NCBI GenBank assembly: GCA_030670605.1
Contig: DAOVBK010000122.1
Span: forward strand, 1 to 5,371
Length of the DNA: 5,371 nucleotides
Direction: 5' to 3'
Source of the DNA: Candidatus Stahliibacteriota bacterium
Lineage (GTDB): Bacteria > Hydrothermota > Tepidihabitantia > SM23-42
The position numbers and the translations under genes were made by a program. The notes beneath the pieces are model-generated. The model saw nothing but the letters and a program-made list of their open reading frames with translations. It made no database searches and had not been told where the DNA came from. This document shows positions 1 to 5,371 of the stretch, one piece after another; position 1 is the stretch's first letter, and the number at the start of each line of letters is the position of its first letter.

Positions 1-1316
1 CTGGATATGGCAGGGTTAATGACCGGCCTGTGTGCATATTCTCAGAGGATTTCACTGTCTTCGGTGGTTCATTATCCCTGGCGTATGCAGAGAAGGTTGT
101 GAAGCTTCAAGACCTCGCGATGAAAATGGGGTGTCCAATTATCGGCCTCAAAGACTCTGGCGGTGCGCGAATTCAGGAGGGAGTTGATAGTCTTGCCGGT
201 TACACGTATGTGTTCTTAAGAAATGTGCTTTCGTCAGGCGTCGTGCCACAGATTTCTGCAGTCATGGGACCGTGCGCTGGGGGTGCCGTGTATTCACCCG
301 CTATGACCGACTTTGTTATCATGGTCAAAGGTTCATTTATGTTTCTCACTGGTCCTGATGTTGTCAAGGCAGCTACTCATGAAGATGTTACCTATGAGGA
401 TTTGGGTGGTGCAATGGTTCACAATGAAAAATCCGGCGTTGCGCACTTTGCTATTGATTCAGAAGTCGAATGTATTGATCTCATCAAGAATCTACTTTCC
501 TACATCCCACAAAACAATCTGGATGATCCGCCGATAATCGAAGCAACCGACGATGTCAATCGCATGGATAAAGAACTCGATACTATCATTCCGGACAGCC
601 CAAGCAAACCATACGATATGCTTGAGGTCATCAAGCATATCGTTGATCATGGGGAGTTTCTGGAAGTGCATAAGTACTATGCACCAAATCTCATTGTCGG
701 ATTCGCGCGATTTAATGGCAGGTCAGTTGGTATTGTCGCAAATCAACCGGCTGTTCTTGCCGGTGTTTTGGGAATGAATTCAGCCATGAAGGGCGCGCGA
801 TTCGTCCGTTTCTGTGATTGTTTCAACATACCAATAGTGACCTTTGTTGATGTTCCAGGATTCTTGCCTGGTACTGCACAGGAATGGGGCGGTGTCATCA
901 AGAACGGCGCAAAGCTGCTGTATGCATTCTGTGAAACCACGGTGCCGCGTGTTACCATAATCACACGGAAGGCGTATGGTGGTGCATATTGCGTTATGAG
1001 TTCAAAACATACGCGTGCTGATATTAACTATGCCTGGCCAAGCGCAGAAATCGCAGTCATGGGTCCTGATGGTGCGGTGAGAATACTATACCGGAAACAG
1101 ATTAAGGAAGCCAAAGACCCGAAAGCCGTTGAGAAAAAGCTGATAGACGACTATACAGAGAGATTTGCCAATCCGTTTGTCACGGCGAGCAAAGGATATA
1201 TTGATGCAGTCATACGACCATTAGAAACACGACCGCGCATCATTGAGGCACTGGATATGATCGAGAACAAGCGTGACACAAATCCGCCGAAGAAACATGG
1301 GAATATTCCGTTGTGA
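1..1316 (+). CDS. pccB: Acyl-CoA (propionyl-CoA) carboxylase, carboxyltransferase beta subunit, 5'-partial
   Basis: Cytoplasmic carboxyltransferase that moves CO2 from carboxybiotin to an acyl-CoA, most likely propionyl-CoA. The frame is open from the left edge; the first full codon is at 3 and reads GYGRVNDRPV, which continues into the family motif FTVFGGSLS. The GTG at 30 is therefore internal. About 437 codons are present against roughly 510-520 in the family, so some 80 N-terminal residues are missing. Numbering from base 3, visible motifs are GGARIQEG (53-60) and GPCAGGA (89-95) in the N-terminal crotonase-like half, and DVPGFLPG (283-290), GGAY (326-329) and AWPSAEIAVMG in the C-terminal half. 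It ends in the typical KKHGNIPL, so the 3' end is intact, followed by an immediate second stop (TGATAA). Residue 330 is Cys where propionyl-CoA carboxylases usually have Asp. Methylmalonyl-CoA decarboxylase alpha (MmdA) and transcarboxylase 12S are close relatives; the biotin carboxylase and mutase downstream favour a propionyl-CoA carboxylase. Confidence 0.93.
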   Translation, partial: GYGRVNDRPVCIFSEDFTVFGGSLSLAYAEKVVKLQDLAMKMGCPIIGLKDSGGARIQEGVDSLAGYTYVFLRNVLSSGVVPQISAVMGPCAGGAVYSPAMTDFVIMVKGSFMFLTGPDVVKAATHEDVTYEDLGGAMVHNEKSGVAHFAIDSEVECIDLIKNLLSYIPQNNLDDPPIIEATDDVNRMDKELDTIIPDSPSKPYDMLEVIKHIVDHGEFLEVHKYYAPNLIVGFARFNGRSVGIVANQPAVLAGVLGMNSAMKGARFVRFCDCFNIPIVTFVDVPGFLPGTAQEWGGVIKNGAKLLYAFCETTVPRVTIITRKAYGGAYCVMSSKHTRADINYAWPSAEIAVMGPDGAVRILYRKQIKEAKDPKAVEKKLIDDYTERFANPFVTASKGYIDAVIRPLETRPRIIEALDMIENKRDTNPPKKHGNIPL

Positions 1317-1348
1317 TAAACTTTTGTTGGTTGTTGGGTCAAGGCAAA

Positions 1349-1492
1349 GATGCTGGAGATATTGAATGACCAATACCAAATATCCAATTCCAATTGAAGC
1401 CCGAATGTCAAATGTCAAAAATTAATCATTGGGATTTTGGCATTCATTTGTCATTTGACATCTGTAATTTGGCATTGTTGTTATCCAGCATC
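1349..1492. repeat. Long imperfect inverted repeat made of short AT-rich units
   Basis: This fills most of the gap between the carboxyltransferase and biotin carboxylase genes. The ends are a perfect 9-bp inverted pair, GATGCTGGA (1349-1357) and TCCAGCATC (1484-1492). A looser pair, TTGGG (1334-1338) and CCCAA (1498-1502), lies outside. Inside, the left half carries units of the type AATRYCA and the right half carries their reverse complements. The best inner pair is ATGTCAAATGTCAAA (1405-1419) against TTTGTCATTTGACAT (1447-1461), 14 of 15 complementary. A hand alignment of left-arm bases 1374-1402 with the right arm gives about two thirds identity. AATGTCA is also repeated in tandem at 1404-1417. 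There is no open frame, no clear target-site duplication and no U-run after the hairpin, so it does not look like a terminator. It could be a decayed miniature element or simple-sequence intergenic repeat; copies elsewhere in the genome would decide. Confidence 0.5.
1455..1484 (+). promoter_or_regulatory. Weak candidate sigma70-type promoter upstream of accC
   Basis: A perfect TTGACA lies at 1455-1460, followed after 18 bases by TGTTAT (1479-1484), which matches 4 of 6 bases of the TATAAT box. Transcription would begin near 1491, giving a leader of about 60 bases before accC. The -35 match lies inside the TGACAT-type repeat units of the inverted repeat and may be chance. The 237-base gap is the only large spacing within the cluster, so an internal promoter here is plausible. 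Confidence 0.2.
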
Positions 1493-1498
1493 CTAACC

Positions 1499-1528
1499 CC
1501 AACCCTTAAACCATCTGTTAGGGCTTGG
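1499..1528 (+). other. Possible small stem-loop in the accC leader
   Basis: CCAACCCT (1499-1506) pairs with AGGGCTTGG (1520-1528) through 8 base pairs with one bulged C at 1524 and a 13-base loop. It ends 13 bases before the accC Shine-Dalgarno site. No T-run follows, so it is not a standard terminator. It could affect leader stability or be chance. I see no B12 box or other known riboswitch core here. Confidence 0.2.
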
Positions 1529-1541
1529 TTCTTGGAACTTT

Positions 1542-1546
1542 GAGGT
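1542..1546 (+). promoter_or_regulatory. Ribosome binding site of accC
   Basis: GAGGT lies 7 bases before the ATG at 1554. A second GAGGT at 1549-1553 abuts the start codon and is too close to work. The spacing supports 1554 as the start, as does the product beginning MFKKILVANRGE, the usual biotin carboxylase N-terminus. Confidence 0.6.
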
Positions 1547-1553
1547 AAGAGGT

Positions 1554-3053
1554 ATGTTTAAGAAAATACTAGTCGCAAATCGCGGAGAGATTGCTGTACG
1601 TGTTCTTAGGGCATGTCGCGAAATGGGCATCGCTTCAGTGACTGTATATTCCGATGCTGACCGTGTTGCTCTACACACGCGCTATGCTGATGAGGTACAC
1701 TATTTGGGGCCAGCGCCAGCAGCTGAGAGTTATCTGAGGATAGAGAAAATAATTGAAGTCGCGAAGAAGTCGCACGCTGAAGCAATTCACCCGGGCTATG
1801 GATTTCTCGCCGAGAACACCGAATTTGCCAAGGCGTGCGAAACGAATGGCATTGTTTTCATCGGTCCTACATCGCGGGCAATCGAACTGTTGGGAGACAA
1901 GATCGCATCGAAGAAGACAATGAGCAAAGCAGGCATACCCGTGATACCCGGTAGTGGCGGTGCGATCAAGAAAGAAAAAGAGGTGCTCGCAGTTGCCGAG
2001 GAGATCGGTTTTCCTGTGCTCATAAAAGCAGCAGGTGGCGGAGGTGGCAAAGGCATGCGTGTTGTCAGAGAACAGAAAGACCTCGTCGCTTCAATGAAAC
2101 AGGCAATCGGTGAGGCACAATCTGCATTCGGCAATCCAACAATTTTCGTAGAGAAGTTCCTTGAAGCACCCCGACATATCGAATTCCAGATTCTTGCAGA
2201 CAATCACGGTGGTGTTGTCCATTTATTCGAGCGGGAGTGCTCAATTCAACGTCGGCATCAGAAGTTAATTGAGGAATCACCATCAGCAATCATGAGCGAC
2301 GAGTTACGGCAGAAAATGGGAGAGGCAGCGGTCAAGGCAGTACGAGCGTCAAACTACACAAATGCTGGCACCGTTGAATTCATGGTAGACAAGAATATGA
2401 ATTTCTATTTCCTCGAGATGAACACACGGCTGCAAGTCGAACATCCGGTCACAGAACTTATCACCAGCATTGATATTGTGAAAGAACAGTTCCACATTGC
2501 AGCGGATGAAAAGCTCAGACTGAAACAAGAGAACATTGTTATGCATGGTTCGGCAATTGAATGCCGCATATCTGCTGAGGATCCCGAGAACAACTTTGCA
2601 CCATCGACCGGCAGAATCACTGAGCTCATTGAGCCAGGAGGACCCGGAGTGCGCTTTGATAGTGGTATTTACGAGGGATTTGAAGTGCCGATCTACTATG
2701 ACCCGCTGATTGCCAAGTTGCTTGTATGGGCGCCCACACGAAAAGAAGCCATGGTGCGCATGAAGCGTGCACTGAGTGAAACTGTAATCAGAGGAATAAA
2801 GACGTCAATTCCTTTCCACGTGCTGGTCATGAGCAATAAGAACTTCGTCACTGGAGAGTATGATACTACGTTCATTGACCGGCAACTCGGGAAGCTTACG
2901 TATAAGAAAGACAACTATGAGGTGGCTGCAATTGCAGCGGCAATTGGCAAGATGATACGGGAACAACAAGCCACAGTGAAAACCACGAAGCAACGTTCTC
3001 TAACAAGCCGTTGGAAGATGTTTGGACGGCAGTCAATGATGAGGAGAATGTAA
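1554..3053 (+). CDS. accC: Biotin carboxylase subunit of acetyl/propionyl-CoA carboxylase
   Basis: ATP-grasp enzyme that uses ATP and bicarbonate to carboxylate biotin on its carrier protein; cytoplasmic, first half-reaction of the carboxylase. The 499-residue product has the standard order: N-terminal domain from KILVANRGEIAVR, glycine-rich ATP loop GGGGGKGMR (161-169), ERECSIQRRHQK (226-237), and the active-site stretch FLEMNTRLQVEHPVTE. Residues align almost one-to-one with E. coli AccC: Lys116, Lys158, Glu275, Glu288, Asn290, Arg292, Gln294, Val295, Glu296 and Arg338 are all present, so it should be active. It runs about 50 residues past the E. coli length of 449, ending in a basic tail with SRWKMFGRQ, but has no biotinyl motif of its own. 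The carrier is the next gene, 1 base after the stop, so the two are surely cotranscribed. It could in principle also serve an acetyl-CoA carboxylase; the context points to propionyl-CoA. Confidence 0.96.
   Translation: MFKKILVANRGEIAVRVLRACREMGIASVTVYSDADRVALHTRYADEVHYLGPAPAAESYLRIEKIIEVAKKSHAEAIHPGYGFLAENTEFAKACETNGIVFIGPTSRAIELLGDKIASKKTMSKAGIPVIPGSGGAIKKEKEVLAVAEEIGFPVLIKAAGGGGGKGMRVVREQKDLVASMKQAIGEAQSAFGNPTIFVEKFLEAPRHIEFQILADNHGGVVHLFERECSIQRRHQKLIEESPSAIMSDELRQKMGEAAVKAVRASNYTNAGTVEFMVDKNMNFYFLEMNTRLQVEHPVTELITSIDIVKEQFHIAADEKLRLKQENIVMHGSAIECRISAEDPENNFAPSTGRITELIEPGGPGVRFDSGIYEGFEVPIYYDPLIAKLLVWAPTRKEAMVRMKRALSETVIRGIKTSIPFHVLVMSNKNFVTGEYDTTFIDRQLGKLTYKKDNYEVAAIAAAIGKMIREQQATVKTTKQRSLTSRWKMFGRQSMMRRM
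3041..3046 (+). promoter_or_regulatory. Ribosome binding site of the biotin carrier gene, inside the accC 3' end
   Basis: GAGGAG lies 8 bases before the ATG at 3055 and overlaps the last codons of the biotin carboxylase gene. The accC stop TAA ends at 3053, so termination and initiation are only 1 base apart. This supports independent translation of the carrier and argues against a sequencing error that broke a single longer alpha-subunit gene. Confidence 0.6.
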
Positions 3054-3054
3054 C

Positions 3055-3549
3055 ATGAATGTGATCGTCAAGGTCGACGACAAAGAATACAAACTCAGTG
3101 TGGACAGAGAAGGAAATGCATTTGTCGTCCATCTGCAAAACAAGCGTGTTCGCGCGGAAATTGCTGCTCCTTATCACAATGCACAGATGACACTGGTTGT
3201 ACAGGACAAGCTCTACAGCATTGTTTTTGATGCTGAAAATCGTCTCAGGGTGAACGAAGAGGAATACACAGCCGAAGTCTTTGATGAACAGATTCACCGA
3301 CTGATGAAGGCGAGTCCGGCGGCGAGCGAGAAAAAAGAAGTCACGGTGACCGTTCCTATGCCGGGGCTCGTTGTTGAAATAGAAGTGCATGAGGGTGATA
3401 CGGTGAAAGCAGGACAAGGACTCATTGTGGTTGAAGCAATGAAGATGCAGAACGAAATCAAATCACCGAAAGATGGTATTGTCAGACAAATTTTCGTGCA
3501 GAAGGGCCAGTCAGTAAACAGTAGAGAAAAACTAATGGTTATTCAGTAA
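3055..3549 (+). CDS. Biotin carboxyl carrier protein (biotin/lipoyl attachment domain)
   Basis: Small mobile carrier of the carboxylase: its biotin is carboxylated by the AccC-type enzyme and then visits the carboxyltransferase. The 164-residue product ends in a biotinyl domain (about 95-164) with [17 protein letters not shown] and the hallmark EAMKM; Lys130 is the expected biotinylated residue. Gly-Asp and Val-Lys-Gly positions of the two-fold lipoyl/biotinyl fold are recognisable. Residues 1-85 form a beta-rich, charged segment ([14 protein letters not shown], then [12 protein letters not shown]). This looks like the region between the biotin carboxylase and carrier parts of fused alpha subunits, which in propionyl-CoA carboxylase contacts the beta subunit; that match is inferred by pattern only. 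It lacks the Ala/Pro-rich linker typical of E. coli AccB, having only a short one (residues 86-94). It sits 1 base after accC and 2 bases before the mutase gene. Homologues are found as carriers for both carboxylases and Na+-pumping decarboxylases. Confidence 0.93.
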   Translation: MNVIVKVDDKEYKLSVDREGNAFVVHLQNKRVRAEIAAPYHNAQMTLVVQDKLYSIVFDAENRLRVNEEEYTAEVFDEQIHRLMKASPAASEKKEVTVTVPMPGLVVEIEVHEGDTVKAGQGLIVVEAMKMQNEIKSPKDGIVRQIFVQKGQSVNSREKLMVIQ

Positions 3550-3551
3550 AC

Positions 3552-5102
3552 ATGCTTTACAAACCTGAAAACATACGCGACCTGGACTATAAAAAGGACC
3601 TCGGTGACCCTGGTGAATTTCCATTCACACGTGGGGTATATCCGACGATGTACAGCGGGAGGCTCTGGACAATACGTCAGTATGCAGGGTATGCCACAGC
3701 CGAGGAATCGAACCGTCGCTATCGGTATTTACTTGATCAAGGTCAGACTGGACTCTCAGTCGCGTTTGATTTACCAACCCAAATGGGGTATGATTCTGAC
3801 GGTCCGCTCGCAGCCGGTGAAGTTGGTAAGACAGGTGTTGCCATTGATACACTCGCCGACATGGAGATTCTATTTAACCAAATACCACTAGACAAAGTGA
3901 GCACATCGATGACAATCAATGCAACTGCTGCTGTGCTCCTTGCGATGTATATTGCGGTTGCTGAAAAACAGGGTGTTTCAAAGTCAGAACTTGCCGGTAC
4001 GGTTCAGAACGACTTGCTCAAGGAGTACATTGCACGTGGAACCTATATATATCCTCCGGCTGCTTCTATTAAGATAACCGTGGATATCATAGAATACTGC
4101 AGCAAATACGTTCCCAGATGGAACACCATCTCAGTGTCAGGATATCACATACGCGAAGCCGGTGCCACGGCTGCACAGGAACTCGCATTCACACTCGCAA
4201 ACGGAATTACGTATGTACAATACGGGGTCGAGCGCGGAGGGCTTGATGTCGATTCGTTCGCGCCGCGACTTTCGTTTTTCTTTAACGCACACAACAACTT
4301 TTTCGAGGAGATCGCGAAATTCAGAGCCGCGCGGAGGATTTGGGCTCGCATTATGAAAAAGAAATTCAATGCACGCAATCCCAAATCCTGGATGCTACGA
4401 TTTCATACACAAACTGCTGGCGCAACACTCACTGCCCAAGAACCTGATAACAATGCAATACGTGTTGCATTCCAGGCTCTTGCAGCTGTGCTCGGGGGTA
4501 CGCAGAGTCTGCATACGAATTCACGCGATGAAGCGCTCGCCTTACCAACCGAGGAGTCAGTTAAGCTGGCGTTGCGGACACAGCAAATCATCGCCTATGA
4601 GAGTAGTATTCCTGACGTTGCTGACCCGCTCGGTGGCTCTTACTTTATAGAATCCTTAACAAATCGTATCGAAAAGGACGTAAATGACTACCTCGGAAAG
4701 ATTGACAAGATGGGTGGAGCGTTAGCGGCGATTGAGAGTGGTTATTTCCAAAAAGAAATTCACCGGAGTGCTTACGAGTATCAGAAGTCGGTTGAGAATG
4801 GTACCACGCAGGTTATTGGTGTCAACACATTCGTCACGGAAAAGAGGACAAAGAAGCTTGCAACGCTCAGAATGTCACCTCAGGTTGTGAGGAAGCAGAA
4901 ACAGCGACTGCATAGAATCAAGCGTCAGAGGAGTGACACAGAAGTGAGGCGCTCACTCAGCAAAGTGAAAAAAGCTGCATTGGAAAATGCCAATCTCATG
5001 CAGTCAATCCTCGATTCTGTTAAGACGTACGCAACAATCGGTGAAATATCAGATGCATTAAGGGAAGTCTACGGTGAATATAAAGAAAAAAACATATTAT
5101 AG
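3552..5102 (+). CDS. mcmA1: Methylmalonyl-CoA mutase, large (catalytic) subunit without B12 domain
   Basis: Catalytic TIM-barrel chain that interconverts (R)-methylmalonyl-CoA and succinyl-CoA by an adenosylcobalamin radical mechanism. Family motifs run the full length: [91 protein letters not shown] and [18 protein letters not shown]. By a constant offset of 45, Tyr44, Gln152, Arg162 and His199 match Tyr89, Gln197, Arg207 and His244 of the Propionibacterium mutase. The Tyr and Arg pair favours methylmalonyl-CoA over isobutyryl-CoA. The 516-residue chain ends at [11 protein letters not shown], just where fused enzymes enter the linker to the B12 domain, so a separate small subunit with the DxHxxG motif is needed. 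It begins at [12 protein letters not shown], about 50 residues later than archaeal-type relatives of about 560. The in-frame stop at 3522-3524 and lack of another start codon fix 3552 as the start. No Shine-Dalgarno is visible; the 2-base gap suggests translational coupling to the carrier gene. Confidence 0.95.
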   Translation: MLYKPENIRDLDYKKDLGDPGEFPFTRGVYPTMYSGRLWTIRQYAGYATAEESNRRYRYLLDQGQTGLSVAFDLPTQMGYDSDGPLAAGEVGKTGVAIDTLADMEILFNQIPLDKVSTSMTINATAAVLLAMYIAVAEKQGVSKSELAGTVQNDLLKEYIARGTYIYPPAASIKITVDIIEYCSKYVPRWNTISVSGYHIREAGATAAQELAFTLANGITYVQYGVERGGLDVDSFAPRLSFFFNAHNNFFEEIAKFRAARRIWARIMKKKFNARNPKSWMLRFHTQTAGATLTAQEPDNNAIRVAFQALAAVLGGTQSLHTNSRDEALALPTEESVKLALRTQQIIAYESSIPDVADPLGGSYFIESLTNRIEKDVNDYLGKIDKMGGALAAIESGYFQKEIHRSAYEYQKSVENGTTQVIGVNTFVTEKRTKKLATLRMSPQVVRKQKQRLHRIKRQRSDTEVRRSLSKVKKAALENANLMQSILDSVKTYATIGEISDALREVYGEYKEKNIL

Positions 5103-5169
5103 ATTCAGACAAATAGAAGCAAATGCAGACAAACATCCGTTTGAATCTGTGTCAATCCGTATCCATCAA
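5101..5169. repeat. Degenerate 10-bp-periodic repeats in inverted halves
   Basis: Directly after the mutase stop codon, three 10-bp units follow in one orientation: TTCAGACAAA (5104-5113), then TAGAAGCAAA (5114-5123), then TGCAGACAAA (5124-5133). After one base come three 10-bp units in the other orientation: ATCCGTTTGA (5135-5144), ATCTGTGTCA (5145-5154), ATCCGTATCC (5155-5164). On the minus strand the left half reads TTTGTCTGAA-like, resembling the right half. The outer left and inner right parts pair as a 10-bp stem, AGATTCAGAC (5101-5110) with GTTTGAATCT (5139-5148), with one G-U pair and a 28-base loop. There is no T-run directly after it, so it is not a standard terminator. Confidence 0.45.
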
Positions 5170-5186
5170 TTTTTTCTTAGAAAAAA
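5170..5186. repeat. Perfect A/T inverted repeat before the ald-like gene
   Basis: TTTTTTC, a TTA loop, and GAAAAAA form a perfect 7-bp inverted repeat ending 1 base before the Shine-Dalgarno site. The stem has only one G-C pair and a 3-base loop, so it would be weak. It could slightly affect ribosome access, or be a by-product of an A/T-rich leader. Confidence 0.3.
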
Positions 5187-5187
5187 G

Positions 5188-5194
5188 AAGGAGG
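5188..5194 (+). promoter_or_regulatory. Strong ribosome binding site of the ald-like gene
   Basis: AAGGAGG, a near-perfect anti-16S match, lies 7 bases before the ATG at 5202. It is the best Shine-Dalgarno site in the window and fixes the start of the last gene. It contrasts with the mutase start, which has none. Confidence 0.75.
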
Positions 5195-5201
5195 TTGTTA
5201 A

Positions 5202-5371
5202 ATGATTTTCGGTATCCCGAAGGAATTGCCGCCCTTTAAAAACACACCCGAGTATCGAGTTGGCTTATCGCCAATGGGTGTGAATGAATTGATGTCACAT
5301 GATATCAAGGTATATGTGGAGAGTAAAGCTGGCGAGATGGCTGGCTTTTCGGATCTCGAATACGAACAAGC
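5202..5371 (+). CDS. ald: Alanine dehydrogenase / pyridine nucleotide transhydrogenase family protein, 3'-partial
   Basis: Only the first 56 codons are present. They read MIFGIPKELPP, then EYRVGLSPMGVNEL, then VYVESKAGEMAGFSDLEY, which matches the N-terminal domain of alanine dehydrogenases (typical form: IGVPKE, EYRVALTPAGV, VEKGAGEGSGFSD). Alanine dehydrogenase reversibly converts alanine and NAD+ to pyruvate, ammonia and NADH in the cytoplasm. Arg19 corresponds to the substrate-binding Arg15 of the Mycobacterium enzyme. It lies 4 residues later because of a small insertion (PPFKNTP region). The catalytic Lys and His and the NAD-binding domain lie beyond the window. The alpha subunit of proton-translocating transhydrogenase shares this N-terminus and cannot be excluded. 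The 99-base gap and own strong ribosome binding site suggest it may be a separate unit from the methylmalonyl-CoA genes, though read-through is possible. Confidence 0.75.
   Translation, partial: MIFGIPKELPPFKNTPEYRVGLSPMGVNELMSHDIKVYVESKAGEMAGFSDLEYEQ

Noticed and set aside
30..32. GTG at 30 as the start of the carboxyltransferase gene
   Set aside because: The frame is open back to base 3 and the residues before the GTG (GYGRVNDRPV) match the conserved family sequence, so the GTG codes for an internal Val.
1404..1461. CRISPR-like array from the AATGTCA repeats
   Set aside because: Units are only 7-8 bases, have no spacers of uniform length, and appear in both orientations.
1317..1553. Cobalamin riboswitch in the accC leader
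   Set aside because: A B12-dependent pathway made this worth checking, but I see no B12 box or conserved cobalamin riboswitch core; the gap is taken up by AT-rich inverted repeats.
1796..2203. Minus-strand open frame of 135 codons inside accC
   Set aside because: It lies wholly antisense to the ATP-grasp core and includes a proline run that is simply the complement of the glycine-rich ATP loop.
3040..3060. Frameshift or point mutation splitting a fused carboxylase alpha subunit
   Set aside because: The biotin carboxylase has a normal stand-alone length, and the carrier gene has its own ATG with a GAGGAG site at a good distance.
2896..3417. Minus-strand open frame of 173 codons across the accC end and carrier gene
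   Set aside because: It is antisense to two well-supported genes, shows no recognisable domain, and its composition is that of a shadow frame.
5101..5190. Rho-independent terminator after the mutase gene
   Set aside because: The 10-bp stem (5101-5148) has a 28-base loop and is followed by a T-run only 21 bases later; the A/T stem at 5170-5186 has one G-C pair and no following T-run.

Overview
The window is a piece of a bacterial chromosome, with all genes on the + strand. It carries most of a methylmalonyl-CoA pathway cluster: the carboxyltransferase subunit of a propionyl-CoA carboxylase (5' end cut by the window edge), a biotin carboxylase, a small biotin carrier protein, and the catalytic chain of methylmalonyl-CoA mutase. 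A fifth gene, cut by the right edge, starts like an alanine dehydrogenase. Base composition is moderate (roughly 45-47% GC by eye). Starts mostly have purine-rich Shine-Dalgarno sites. All enzyme parts are on separate chains: biotin carboxylase, biotin carrier and carboxyltransferase are three genes, and the mutase lacks a fused B12 domain. This layout is common in deep-branching or candidate-phylum bacteria and in archaea. An uncultured candidate-phylum bacterium is a reasonable guess, but the sequence does not prove a taxon.

Layout. 1-1316: carboxyltransferase, ending in a TGA-TAA double stop. 1317-1553: a 237-base gap holding a long imperfect inverted repeat built from short AT-rich units, a weak promoter candidate and the accC ribosome binding site. 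1554-3053: biotin carboxylase. 3055-3549: biotin carrier protein, 1 base after the previous stop. 3552-5102: mutase large subunit, 2 bases after the previous stop. 5103-5201: a 99-base gap with 10-bp-periodic repeats in inverted orientation, a small A/T hairpin and a strong Shine-Dalgarno site. 5202-5371: N-terminus of an alanine dehydrogenase-like protein.

How the genes work together. Biotin carboxylase uses ATP and bicarbonate to carboxylate the biotin on the carrier protein. The carboxyltransferase moves that carboxyl group onto propionyl-CoA to give (S)-methylmalonyl-CoA. After epimerisation, the mutase (with adenosylcobalamin) rearranges it to succinyl-CoA. Run this way it assimilates propionate or odd-chain and branched products; the last steps can also run in reverse. 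The epimerase, the B12-binding mutase subunit and a MeaB-type chaperone are not in the window and must lie elsewhere, perhaps upstream.

The coding content is ordinary central metabolism, and I do not see an undescribed system. The points most worth a second look are the two repeat-bearing gaps, a cysteine at the carboxyltransferase position usually linked to acyl-CoA choice, and a mutase that starts about 50 residues later than typical relatives and has no visible ribosome binding site.
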